Assembly (NCBI GenBank): GCA_032821775.1
Contig: JAVLRN010000012.1
Location: forward strand, 2,294,001-2,358,000
From: Sanguinoderma infundibulare
Taxonomy: Eukaryota; Basidiomycota; Agaricomycetes; Polyporales; Polyporaceae
Direction of reading: 5' to 3'
DNA length: 64,000 nt
The position numbers and the translations under genes were made by a program. Of the stretch, positions 51,457 through 63,800 are shown piece by piece. The notes under the pieces were generated by a model. The model made no database searches and was not told where the DNA came from. It saw nothing but the letters and a program-made list of their open reading frames with translations. The first letter of the stretch is position 1. Each line of letters starts with the position of its first letter.

Positions 51457-54400
51457 TCAGGAAAAACATCCCAAGCTAATTCAATGCATTTAGTACAAAT
51501 ATGATCTAATGGAGCTACTATGAATCTAATTGGGTCTAATTTGATATGATTAGTACTAATATTGTCCTAACATGCAGAGACATCTTTACAATTATAATAA
51601 TATGCACTATCAGAAACAGCAGTTGTAGTACTCAGCACTACTTTTGTGCTACTTGAGGAAGTTTGATCACCCCTCAGCCTCAGCTCATCCATTTGGATGC
51701 AAACATTATATATTTCATGTACATACTACAGCCTGACAATACAGATTGTAAAGACACAAGAAGAAGAACAAGAGGAAATGGGGATGTCGCGGAGGAAAGG
51801 AGAGGGGTGTTGTGAGGGTGGCGTAGCATGCAATGAGCGAAGACATGGGAGGTGGGGGAAGAGGGGGGAGTTGAGTGAGTGTGCAATGCAATAAAATTTT
51901 ATACAGTGTCCTGAAGAGTCTGAGCAGTGGCGTCAACCCATGCCCATATGAGTCAACAGTGTCGTTACCAGTTTATAGAATCATGCGCATACATCCCCTG
52001 AAACCTGTCCTGGCCTGAGGCGGATGGTGTCATTGCAGACGCGTCGTCATAGTTGTACTCTTCAGGTGGGACGTAACCTTCCTGCCATGCGGCATTGTAT
52101 TCCTCGGTGCAAGTGAGCTCCTCATCAGCAAACGGCACGAGCCCCCACTTGCTGTATGCTGCAGTGTCGATGGCATTTGGCTGTGGCATCGCTTTGAACT
52201 GTGCTCAGCCTAGCTCGATGGGCGGGATCAATCCGAGGTTGAAGTCTTCCGGCATGAGGCCCTCCATGTTCGCCCAGAGGGTCTCTGCAGGCCAGAACAT
52301 GAACGGCATCTCACTCACCTCATTGTCGGCTTCGTGGCCCTCCGAGACATCCTCCTATAGAACAGAGAGCTGCATTATCCGGAGCGCGTCGGTGGGCATG
52401 AAAGGACCACTATGCGAGGACGTGGGTGAGCAGAGCATTGGCGGGTATGAATCTGCTGGGGACACGAGGCTGGAAACAATGGTGGCGGACAGTGACATGA
52501 GTCCTTGCAGGGACATTGCGCTCACGTTGTGCAATGGAATGCTGAGCACATGAAGGAGAGGACCACCCACCATCCCGGTGCCCTCGGAAATCTGGTACAA
52601 GCCTGGGTAAACGTTGTTGGGCTGATATAAGACTGATCACAATCAGTAGTCCATCCTCACCGCAGCACGTTGACAACACGCGAACTCACCTGGAGAGTGC
52701 TGTCGAAAGCAAAAGGTAGTTGATGCGATGTGAGAGGGGAGCAGCTACAGCGGGAAGACGACACAGGACAGGCTGTAGGAGCTTGAAGACAGTCGGACGA
52801 GGATGGCGATGGGGCAAGTGGGAAGAGAGACGAGGAGAGGCCAAAGTCTTAGATGCTTGATTCGGTGGCGCCACAGGCGGCATGTCACTGAATTGAGTGT
52901 CTAAGACTTCGGCCTCTCCTCCCACTCACCACGTCACCTCTGTCCTCTTGAGCGCATCCCTCCTCACCACATCCGAGGTATCGCAGGTCGCCCCCCAGGT
53001 GTCCCTCACCGCGCACCTTCATATGCTTCAGGAATCTTGGCTGGAGCTCGACCGCTACTTCGCCGCCCTCGAACTCTGCGCATCCGACACCAGATCCCAA
53101 TTCTCGCGTCTCATTGCGGAGGGTGGAGGGCCCCTTGTCCGGTGAGTACCATCCCCTCCTTGCAGAACACCTTCTACGTCCCCAATGCTGTCCACTCCAC
53201 CATCCAGCTCCCCCAGATCCCATCCGCCCGGGCCCATGTCTCCCGTACCTCCTCGCATAGGCTCAGCACCTCTCAGCACTTCCCCTCCATCCCCCTGCCC
53301 CCGCTGCTGAGTGCAACATCTGATAGTGTGCATCCCTGCGCCGGACACGTGGATGCGGGCTACAACGGGGCTCTTTCCGGTCCAGGCACACCCCCTTCTG
53401 CCAAGCGGCCCCGCAGCGACCATGAGGATGACCGTAGCTGCATCAGGTGGTACAGTCTTTTGGTACGTAGTCATCTAGTCAGAAAATCGTATGTTCCCCT
53501 TTGGGAATGGTCGAGGTGAGCATTCCTCCGCAAAGCTTGGAGGTGGTTGTGGGCCAACGACCACGGTCATCTTTGACATGCTATCATTTTGCTGACTTCT
53601 GCCATCACACTCTCCTCATGCAGCGTACCTTTCAAATGGCCATACCCCCTACTAGTCACCTCAGCTCAGTCCACGCTACCGCTGCCGCTGCTCTCCACCC
53701 CCATTACCAGCAGTACCTGCACCCCTCCCACTCCCACGCCAATGATCCTCGCTACGCATATCCCGATAATCATCATTCGCGCCACCGGGGCTGCTCAACC
53801 TCTCGTGGATGATCCTCCCGCAGTCATTCACATTCCCGTGCCTCACGCCAGCAGCCTTGAGGACATGCTCATCGAGGCGAAGACCACTGGCAACGACAAT
53901 GGTGCCCATCCCCACAGCCATCGTCATCCATCCAGGGCAGCATCTGGTATGCCACCATTCAACTTCTCCCGGGCACGACTATCACCTCGGGGTATTGTAG
54001 CAGCATGCCTGGACGTGCGCGTCCTCCACGCTTATTGGCCACGATGTCGTGGTTCACTCTTGTTGTCAGACTCTCACTCTCTGGCAGTTGCACTCTCTTG
54101 GATTATAACATCTAGAGGGGTCAATGCTTCACCTGGCTTCTCTGTAGCTACAGCAATGTATTAGTTACATTCAATATACATTTTTCATGTCTATCCTCTA
54201 CATGGTGTGCACAAGTTTTGGACAGCCAAGCAACTGAACCTGTAGTCCTGCATTAGCAACCATTAGGAAGGATTAGGGATAAAGTAGTGCTACTTTATCC
54301 CTAATCCTTCTAAGGCAAAAATAAAAAAAAGGGAACCTCCCTAATCTTAGGGAGCAGTTAGGCTAATGTTCCCTAACTCACTATTGCTTCTTATTTAGAA

Positions 54401-54459
54401 CTAATTCCTACTTTTTAGTTGTATTTCCACCAAATTAGCCTGGGGTGGTTTTTCCAGAG
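51457..54459. mobile_element. Family E element, copy 2, nested in the gypsy element
   Basis: Left end CATCAGGAAAAACATCCCAA (51457). Right end, read inward, CTCTGGAAAAACCACCCCAG (from 54459). Orientation is opposite to copy 1. The right subterminal region repeats the GGATTAGGGATAAAGTAGTG palindrome (54269-54307). The hairpin at 52834-52921 again lies near the middle. Gypsy gag continues on both sides (NEEEYGTLE before, KKQSRQQEHTIQSTL after), which proves the insertion is younger than the retroelement. Confidence 0.85.
52834..52921. repeat. Hairpin in family E copy 2
   Basis: Left arm AGGAGAGGCCAAAGTCTTAG... (52834-52868), right arm ...CTAAGACTTCGGCCTCTCCT (52887-52921), 18-bp loop. Outer arm bases differ from copy 1 (GGCC here, GTC there), but each copy remains self-complementary. 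Confidence 0.88.
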
Positions 54460-54518
54460 AAGAAGCAGTCAAGGCAGCAGGAACACACTATTCAGTCCAC
54501 CCTCAGTACACTGATTGG

Positions 54519-57500
54519 ATGTTGGTGGTAATTAACGACATGGTCAGAAAGGACATTGCAGTGGCATACAACCAGCTTGGCAACAAGATGTACGAGCATC
54601 AGAACATGGCAGTCCTTGAGCAAACCCAACTTGCTGAACAGCAAAAGACCTTCGTCACTTGCTTGACTCTCATTAAAGAGACAGATGACATTCAGGAACA
54701 GATCAATGACCTTAAGAAGGAAAACGAGCAACTCTGCAAGGACTTTGATGTGCTTGACAGCAACAATGTAGTCCTCATCAATGTTGTTAAGCAGCTCAAG
54801 TCACAAGTGGCTGCCCTGGCTGCTGCTTCCCCTGTCACTGCTATCTCCTTCATGACCATGCCCACCGCACCTGCACCCACTCCAGCTGGTAGTACGCACC
54901 GTCCAAAGGTGGCTGACCCCCCCAAGTTTAAAGGTAAGACCCCAGACCTTATGGTAGAGCAATGACTTCAGAAACTCGGCATCTGGTTCTGATATCAGAA
55001 CATCGTAAAGGAAGAGGACAAGATCACCACAGCTCTGATGTTTTTGGAGGGAGGAGCTCAGTCGTACATGGACGATGTTGCTCAGGCCGCAGCAGACCAG
55101 TTACCCCTTGGCACATGGCAGCACTTTGTTGACCGACTCAAGAGTGGCTATCGAGAGCTTGCACCTGAGAAGTCTGCCCAGCAGTCCTTGAATGAGCTCT
55201 ATGCCCAGTCTCACTCATCCATTACCTCGTTTGCAGAGAACTTCCACCATTTTGCCATCAAGTCTGGCTACTCAGATGCTGAGCTCATTCATCGCATTGA
55301 TGCACAGTGCAAAGGAGACATCTGCACCACTATGGTCACACACCAGTCGATGCAGCCACACACTGTCTTGACTAAGTGGGAGAACTTCCTAGACTGGGCC
55401 CTCGCGATTGAGATGAACTACTGAAGCAACAAGTATCCAAAGGCCAGCTTGTTGAGAACAACTAGGGACCCAGACACCATGGACATTGATGCAGTGTGGA
55501 AACCGGAGAAGCTGTCAAAGAAACAGGAGGACTGGCTGTCGAAGAAGATGTGCTTCCGCTGTGGCAAACACCCATACAAGCCTCGCAAAAAGTGCCGCAA
55601 CCCAGTATATAAGGGCTGGTATGAGCTCCCTGACACCAAAGGGAAGGCCCCAGCTACCAGGGTATGAACCATCAAGGAGGAAAGCAAGTCAGAAGACTAA
55701 GGCCACATGGAGTTTGTCATTAATGCCCTCAAAGAGTTTGACTTGAAGAAGAGCAAGCTGGAGCCACAGAAGACCACTGCACGGATCATTGAGGTTGCTG
55801 AGCAGGATTTTCTCGAGTGGATGTAATGGACACTGGTCGTAACATCCACCTTTGTACTAGTAGCGTAAACCACCTAGAGGAGTTGTTTGTACCCAGATCG
55901 AACTATCTATACCTCGCTTTGTCTCGCAGACAGCGACAGTCACTCGATCTTAAGCTCACCCTCAAACAAGGTATACGTGAAATCCAGTCAGAAGGGCTCA
56001 CTGACTGTGAAGCCTATTCAAACTTTGCTCACTACTGGTTCATACAACAACACAGTTTGGAACTTCGTCATCTCTCACGGAAAATCCGAGTTTACAATGC
56101 TGATGCCACTGAGAATAAAAAAGGCCTCATCACTTACTATGTTCGATGCCTTGTCACTATCAGCAATCACACCAGCTGGGAGTCCCTTCTTGTCACTGAC
56201 ATAGGCAACTAGGACATCATCATTGGCATGACATATCTGTGACAACACAACCCTAAAATTAACTGGAAGGCCGGCCGAGTGGAGTTTACCCGATGCCCCC
56301 ATGCTTGCAAGCCTAAGGCTGTTTTAGTACAGGATGAAGAAATACAGGCAGTTCAAGAGCCACGCCTAGAGGAGTTTGCATAGGATAGCTATGAACAGCT
56401 TAGCTCAGAACCATGAGGTGACCCTGATCAGTTTGTGCATTGGATGCAGTTTTCAGATGACCCCAATGCACACATCCTTCATGTTCAAGTTGAGGAAAAG
56501 ACAGAACAGGAACCATTGCCAGGAGAACAGGACAAGGACTACTGGTCCAGTCATGTACTCTCACACTATCATCACTATGGTGATGTGTTCTCCAAAAAGG
56601 TCTCGGAACAGATGCCAACACGCAAGGCCTATGATCATGTCATCAAACTAGCAGAGGGTGCCCATCTACCCAAGCCTGCCAAGCTTTACCCGCTAAACCC
56701 TCAGGAGTGTAACTCACTAGATGGATGGATTGATGAGCAGGAAGCTAAGGGATATATTCGAAAGTCTAAAAGCCCTGCAGCGGCACCTGTCTTCTTTGTC
56801 AAGAAGAAGGATGGCAGTTTACATCTCGTGCAAGACTATCGAGCCCTCAATGCAGCAACCAAGAAAGACAAGTTCCCGATCCCTCGCATCCCTGACCTCA
56901 TTGATCGACTCTCTCAGTCATTCATCTTCACCTCTCTAGACCTAAGGTGGGGATATAACAATGTTCACATTCGAGAAGGCGATGAGGAGAAGGCAGCATT
57001 TATCACTCACTGAGGCCTATATGAGCCAACAGTCATGATGTTCAGCCTTTGCAATGCTCCAAGCACTTTTCAGGCCATGATGAACGAGATTCTCAAGGAG
57101 GAAATCACAACTGGTCATGTGGTAGTCTACATTGATGACATTCTCATCTTCACGGATGATCTCACTCTCCACCAGCAACTCACAGAAAGAGTACTGCAGA
57201 AGCTACGAGCCAACGACCTCTTCATCAAGCCTGAAAAGTGCCATTTTGAACAGGCATCTGTAGAGTTTCTTGGCCTCATCATCTTAAAGGACTCAATCAT
57301 GATGGACCCATCCAAGGTAGAAGGTGTCACAAACTGGCCAACACTGACAAAAGTCAAACACGTGCAAGCCTTCCTTGGCCTTGCCAACTTCTACTGCCAT
57401 TTCATCAAGGACTTCTCAAAGCTCGCTTGCCCTCTCACGATGCTCACCTGCAAGGATGCACCTTGGCAGTGGGGAGAAGCACAGGAAATGGCCTTCCAAA

Positions 57501-59600
57501 GCCTCAAAACTGCATTCACCACAGCTCCAATCCTTTGAATTCCCAGTGACACTGCACCATTCTGCCTCGAGACTGACTCCTCTGACTTTGCAACTGGAGC
57601 AGTGCTTGAACAGCTAGGCAAGGATAACCTCTGGCACCCTGTAGCATTCTACTCCAAGTCCCTAAACAAGCATGAGCAGAACTATGAGATCTATGATAAG
57701 GAGCTGTTGGCAATTATATGAGCACTGGAGGAATATCATCATTACTTGGAAGGACACCCCATGCCAGTCAAGATCTGGTCAGACCATCTCAACCTCACCT
57801 ACTTTTGCCAGGCCCAGAAGCTCACTCATTGTCAAGCTCGATGGAGTCTCTTCCTCTCACGATTTAACTTCACCCTGCTACACCACCCAGGGAAGACAAT
57901 GCTCTGTGTAGATCCTCTGTCCAGGAGGCCAGATCATGAAGAGGGGGTAAGCAGCGATAATGAAGGTCAGATGCTGCTAAAACCGGAGTTTTTCACCATC
58001 AAAGCAATCCAGCCAATGCATGCCTCAGTAGTTGATAACACCCAGTTGCTTGAGAAAATCAAGAAGGCCCTCGAAGATGACAAGATGACCAAGGATTATA
58101 AGTTGCTGCCCAACAGCGGTCCACGGGAGTTTGAAAAGTCACTTCAGAAATGGAACTTTGAGAATGGTTTGCTGCTACATAGGGGAAGAGTTTATGTTCC
58201 AAAGGACAGGGAGCTACGACTTGAGCTTCTCAAGCTTCATCATGACACAGTGCTCGCAGAACACCTAGGTTGCTGGAAGACTCAAGAGCTCATCAGCCAT
58301 AACTACTGGTGGCCAGGAATGTCAGTCGATGTGAAGAAGTACGTCAAGGGATGTGACACTTGCCAAAGGAACAAAGCCTCACAACACCCTCTGTTTGGCC
58401 TGCTACAACCGAATGATGTCCCTGCTGGTCCTTGGGAAATCTGGAGCATTGACCTCATCACCCAGCTTCCCTCATCAATCGACAAGCATGGCAATGTCTA
58501 TACTGCTATAGTGGTGGTAGTGGACTGGTTAACCAAACACTCCCATTTCTTTGCATGCGATGACCACTTCTCAGCTGCTGATGCTGCAGACCTGATATAT
58601 GAACAGATCTTAAAGCTCCATGACATCCCCAGACAGATCATCTCTGACTGAGGAACACAGTTTGCAAGTGCAGCATTCAAGGAGTTTTGCTGGAAGCTAG
58701 GCATCCGAGCCTCAATATTAACAGCATACCACCCTCAGACTGATGGGCAAACAGAATGGGTCAACCAGTCACTGGAACAGTACTTACACATCTTCACTGA
58801 ACACTGGCCAGATGACTGGGCCTCCCTCCTCTCCACTGCTGAGTTCTCCTATAACAATGTGGCATATGAGTTCACAGGGCTCTTCCCATTCTTTGTGGAG
58901 TACGGTTATCACCCCAAAATGGCCCCAGATGTTCAAAGAGAGCTTGGATTTCCATCCCTAGAAGATATCTTCTAGTACTATGCTAAAGCTCGAGAACAGG
59001 TACAAGCATCCATGACCCTCGCTGCAGAACGAATGAAGTGATACTATGATCAGCATAAGGAAGCTGTCCTGTTCAAGGTTGGAGACAAGGTTATGCTCAA
59101 AGGGAAGGACCTCAAGATCAAACAGTCAGCAGCCAAGCTGTCTGCCAAGAACTTTGACCCCTACAAAATCGTCGAACAAGTTGGTCCTGTCGACTTCTGT
59201 CTCCAGCTCCCTCCTAGCAACAAGGTTCACCCTGTCTTCCACACCTCCAAGCTTGTTCCCTACCATGAGGATGAGATTGGTAACCACAACCCGTCAAAGC
59301 CAGGACTGATAGAAGTGAAAGAACACGACAAGTTTGAAGTGGAGAAAATCCTCGACTCCAAGGTCACCTATGGATATGTCCAGTACCTCGTGAAATGGCT
59401 TGGGTATGAACAGTGAAGCCACATGGGAGCCTGTATGACATGTCAAGCACTGCAAGGAGCTGGTCGATGAGTTCCATGCCGCACACCCTAATGCTGTCCA
59501 ACCTATCTCTCTCACCAACCCCCGACCAGTACATGCACAGTTCAATCATCATATCTGGAATGTCCGCTTTGCAGGAGCTCAGGTCTTGAAGAGGGGGTAG
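54519..59600 (+). pseudogene. Gypsy gag-pol polyprotein with in-frame stops
   Basis: Capsid: LEGGAQSYMDDVAQAAADQL to FAIKSGYSDAELIHRIDAQC (55060-55320). Zinc knuckle: CFRCGKHPYKPRKKC (55552-55596). Protease remnant at about 55800-56300. Reverse transcriptase 56640-57330 with LHLVQDYRALNAATKKDKFP, FTSLDLRWGYNNVHI and the catalytic VVYIDDILIF (57122 on). RNase [20 protein letters not shown] (57562 on). Integrase zinc finger HHDTVLAEHLG...CDTCQRNK and DDE core WSIDLITQLP, ISD-stop-GTQFAS, HPQTDGQTEWVNQSLE (58220-58790). Chromodomain FEVEKILDSKVTYGYVQYLV plus KWLGYE (59336-59410). gag is in one frame; from 55817 to 59416 one other frame holds protease to chromodomain. In-frame TGA occurs at 54963, 54990, 55422, 56240, 56414, 57011, 57536, 57719, 58649 and 59039; TAG at 56210, 56381 and 58973. 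A frameshift follows at about 59410. Confidence 0.92.
59588..59600 (+). promoter_or_regulatory. Polypurine tract of the gypsy element
   Basis: GAAGAGGGGGTAG directly abuts the TGTTATGG start of the 3' LTR. The same words encode the last residues and stop of pol. Confidence 0.75.
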
Positions 59601-60146
59601 TGTTATGGTTTTTTACGCCACATTTGGCAATGTTCCATTCCTGAGGGCTGGCACAGCCTGGACGGCGTTTATCATTATCTTCCATCCTATCTTATCTGGG
59701 GGTGTGACCCCAGACGCTGTTTATCATATCTTATCTCTCAAGGCTGGCCTGGAAGGAGCCTGGTTCTGACCCATCATTGGTCATTGTTATGTAAATAGGT
59801 TCCCTTATTGTTCTCTGACCTCATGGTGACCTCATTGCAGCCTCATTGCAACCTCATGGTAGCCTCATTGTTCCCTCATATATGTACCAAACATGGCCAC
59901 ACAGGACATGGTCTGTGCACCCTTCTGTAATAGTATATAAGGGCTGTGAGGTGGGCTCAGAGACCTTAGATTCTGTCTCTTGTTCTCTTCCCCCTCCACT
60001 GTAGGCAGCTTAACAGCCCCTGCCACCACTTATCTCCTCATCTAGACAATCTATCATCTTTGCCTCTGCCCACTCCACTGTGTGTCAGCCCACACCAGTA
60101 AGCCTTGCTTTTGTTTTATTTGTGGTGCAGTTGCTTGGCTGTAACA
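59601..60146 (+). repeat. 3' LTR of the gypsy element
   Basis: Begins TGTTATGG and ends GCTGTAACA, with TAGTATATAAGGGCT at 59930-59944. It has six CCTCAT units where the 5' LTR has seven. The ends TGTTA...TAACA are cleaner than in the 5' LTR, where they read TGTCA...TGACA. Confidence 0.95.
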
Positions 60147-60147
60147 G

Positions 60148-60814
60148 CATCAGAAAAACCCTCCCAAGCTAATTTAATGGAATTAGTACAACTATGATCT
60201 AATGAAGCTACTTCAATCTAATTTGATCTAATTCAGCCATCTAAGTACTAACATTGTACTAACATGCAGGGACACCTTTATAATTGTAATAATATGCACT
60301 ATCATCTCAGACAGAAACAGTAGTTGTACTAATTAGTACTACTTTTGCACTACTTCAGACCTATTTTCATGTATTGGGACAATCAAAACATTCTGATATG
60401 GTTGGGTGCTTTGACATCACATTCTGCATTATTCACAGCACAAACAACAGTGAGGAATGGCATCATAAGCCACACTATGTAACAACAGCAACAAACATGC
60501 AATACAACATGCATAAATCACACATATAGAAATAAACAACATGAGTCAACACTTCTACATGCGAGGCAAGGGGGGAGGAAGGAGAGCGAGCACAGTGCAG
60601 TGGAGGGTATCCAAACACTGGACCAAGGCCTGGAAAGCGACGTCGAGACAGTTGAGCATCAGGCCTTCAGGCCTCAACAACAACCTATAGCTTGGACTTA
60701 GCATATTGAAGGAGATGCTTGTTCATCTGTCCAAAGCCATATCAGGTGAATCTGAGCAGAATCATGAACTGATGTCAGTTAACTTTGCTTGTTTGATTGC
60801 AAAGATGCACCTCG
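60148..60814. mobile_element. Family E, truncated right-end fragment
   Basis: Starts CATCAGAAAAACCCTCCCAA one base after the 3' LTR. It runs through the AT-rich subterminal region (GTACTAATTAGTACTACTTT), GGTTGGGTGCTTTGACATCA and the conserved VEGIQT peptide. It ends where another right end begins at 60815. Confidence 0.8.
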
Positions 60815-63800
60815 CATCAGGAAAACCCTCCCAAGCTAATTCAATGTATTGACTGCAACTATGATCTAATGAAGGTACTCCCAATCTAAAATAAACTAAT
60901 TTGAACTAATTTGAACTAGTTGCATCTCAAGGAACAGCAGTTGTACTAATTAGTACTACTTTTGCACTAAATGGACCTATTTTCATATATTGGGACAATT
61001 AAAATATACTGGAATGGTTGGGTGCTTCAACATCACATTCAGCATTATACACATCATGAACAACACCAAGGAACAGCATTATAAGCCACACTACATAGAG
61101 ACTGCAACAAACATGCATTACAATATATGTACACCAAGGGGACTGAACGTAAGTAATTACTACCCTATAATCTCCGCCCATGCCCACGCCCGCGCCTCCT
61201 CATCCTCCAGTTGCCATCTGTCAAGGGCATCAAGCTTGAGCTGGAGCCGCGGATGCTGTCCAAGGAGTTTGAGTCACAGGTGTCGAGACTGAGCGCGATG
61301 CCAGCAGCTGTGACAATGGTCACTGTGGGGTGAGAACCGCCTGTCATTGCAGGCATCGTGCCGGCAAACTAGGTCCTCGGTGAAAGGGATGGAGGATGAA
61401 CGTAGGCAGCAGGGCAGAGGTGTTGGCAACATCAGACACAAGGCTGGCTGCCTCAATGATTTCCGTATACCAAGGACAGCCCCGATGACCACAATGGGTA
61501 CAATGGCCATGACTATAACCCACACCCACAGGCAGCACCTTGCCCACCGCTCCTCCACCCACTCATACACTGCGAGCCTCCACCCATGCTCCTCGGCAGA
61601 GCTCATCTGAAGGTCTTTGAGTTTGATGTGCAGCCAATGTTGACCTCATTCATGACCATGATGGGCATCTCCACATCTGGGGTCTGCGGCAAGTCAACCA
61701 GGCTGGGGCTGGGACTTGCGCTCCAGCCAAGACTCCACCCAGTCATAACACTTGCTGCACCACCTTTTGCGTAGCGCATGATCTCAGCATCATCGCGAAC
61801 GTTGCAATGCTGCCATCTCCAGTGATTGTGTGTGCGACTGTGGCTGAAGTACTCACTGAGATCAGGGCCACTGAAGTGGTCATATGTGTCCTTGAGTGGG
61901 GTATCATCAAGGTGCATGGGGGAGTCGACCATGGACTGTGAAGGGAAAACTGAGCCCGATCCCTGCCATATCAATGTCACAGCAGCAAGTGGAAAGAGCA
62001 TGGGGAAATGCAAGGGATGTGAAGGGGATGGTTTGAGGTGGAGGCGTACGAGTGTATACTGTACTGAAAGGAATGGTGCGTGCGTGGATGTTGATGTGCC
62101 TTCGGAGCATCGAGGTGGAGTGCATCTTCCATTGGGGGTGGATGGTGGCGGGGTCCAGAAGGAATTGCAGGATGGAATTTGTATGGCGTGACGGACCAGT
62201 AAGTAACTGGGAGCTTTCACGGAGGCAGTGACAGTGGGAGCGTGAATGGAAGAGGCTATAGCATTGATGGGTGCAATAGAGTGGGAGTGCACGAACAGCA
62301 GTTACTGGACGAGGAACCGGACTGCTATTGCGATGCATGCTAGTGTGATGTAGGGTGACAGATGCTCCCCTGCAACGGTTGCATGGCCAGACACTGTTGA
62401 GCTTGCGAAATGATATGAAGCAGACATGGAGGGCTCACCTATCTGCAGACATCCAGAACAAACCAAGAAATCAGTGTAGGGAACCGAGGGTGAGTCAGTG
62501 ATCAGCATTCAACACTTTCATGTAGGACAAGACATTGGTGGAGATGAATGAGAAGGGTGCTGAGCGCGTTGCATATAGAGTGGGGGGGAGGTGGGTTATG
62601 GTAAGATTGTCACGGTGAGAGCATCAAAGTGTTAGATGCTCTGGCCAGGCACATTGGTGCCTAACACTTCAATGCTCTCACCACGTCGCCCCATCTTCCA
62701 CTTCCGCACCACCTTCTCCCACCATCGCCTTCAACGCTCCCTTCAGCATGGTCAATGACGACGACAAGTGCCTCGACTGGGACAACGACAATGATGACAA
62801 GCAGTAGCCCCCTCCCTCATCAACCTATGACTACTCCCCATGACAATCAGCCTATGCCGGTGCCCTCTCCCTGTCCTTGCCTCATGCAAGAGGAGATCCT
62901 CGACCACATCTTCATGCTTACCCTCATTCAATCTGTGGAGCCTTCGCATGCAGCTCCTCTTCCCTACCTGTCGACATGGATGAGACCTAGACCTCAATCT
63001 CGGGGCAGTCTTTGTCAATGAAGAATGGGGACGTTCTGGATGATGGTCTTGCTGAGAGGATGGGTCACAGCCAGCAGCCGTGTGCCTCGACATGGGATAG
63101 TGTTTTCAGGTGAGTGTCACCTCCTCCTGATCAGGATCTTTTGTACACAGATTGTCATTACAGACTGGGTGAGGGGATGGATGTGCTGCTCTCCCTTCCC
63201 GCGATGACAATCAGGTACGTTCTTCGCCCTCCCCATCCTCCTCTGCTCCCCATCATCCTCCTCCTCTCACCCCCCCACCCCCCCTGCTCCTCTGCACAAG
63301 GCTCACCCAATGCACCACAGCATGATTGCATCCTCGCTTGCATTTCTCGGCCTCAAAGACATCAGAACCAAGTCGAAGCCCACGGCCGATGCATCCACGC
63401 ACTCAGACGCGCTCTCCTCCGAGGGCAGCTCAAGCTCGCAGTGCTTCCCCGCAACACAGATGAGCTCTGGCCTCATCACGACGCACATCCTCATGCATCT
63501 ATCGTGAGTCACAATGTTTCTGCACATGTCCCCTTCGAATCAACTGGATGCTTCTCATCCATTCCTTCCTCTACTTGCCCTTGCTTCTTTTCACGTGCCT
63601 GTGCATCCATGCGGAGCACATTGCACGAGGATCCGGATGTTCTATTTTTGAGTTTGATTCGAGCGTGTTTGGGCCTGGACTGCTGTGACTGGGGAAGGGG
63701 CCCACATAGGATCTGAAGCGGCATGGTAAACGTGGTTCAGCCTACGATCCGGAGGCGATTCATAGTCAGGGGCCTTCACCTTCACCACAGCCTGCTGGTG

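Larger units (their letters stand above)
49884..60146 (+). mobile_element. Ty3/gypsy chromovirus-type LTR retrotransposon with nested insertion
   Basis: Two LTRs (551 and 546 bp) flank gag-pol reading left to right in the order capsid, zinc knuckle, protease, reverse transcriptase, RNase H, integrase, chromodomain. This order and the chromodomain are those of Ty3/gypsy chromoviruses. A purine tract AAGAGGGGGTAG lies just before the right LTR. A 3.0 kb family E element (51457-54459) is inserted in the gag region. No matching target duplication is seen outside the LTRs (CTAGC against GCATC), so the element has probably recombined or the flanks were replaced. Multiple stops make it immobile by itself. 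Confidence 0.93.

Noticed and set aside
49884..60146. A full copy of an active retrovirus-like element
   Set aside because: At least thirteen in-frame stops, a frameshift in the chromodomain and a nested insertion rule out autonomous activity.
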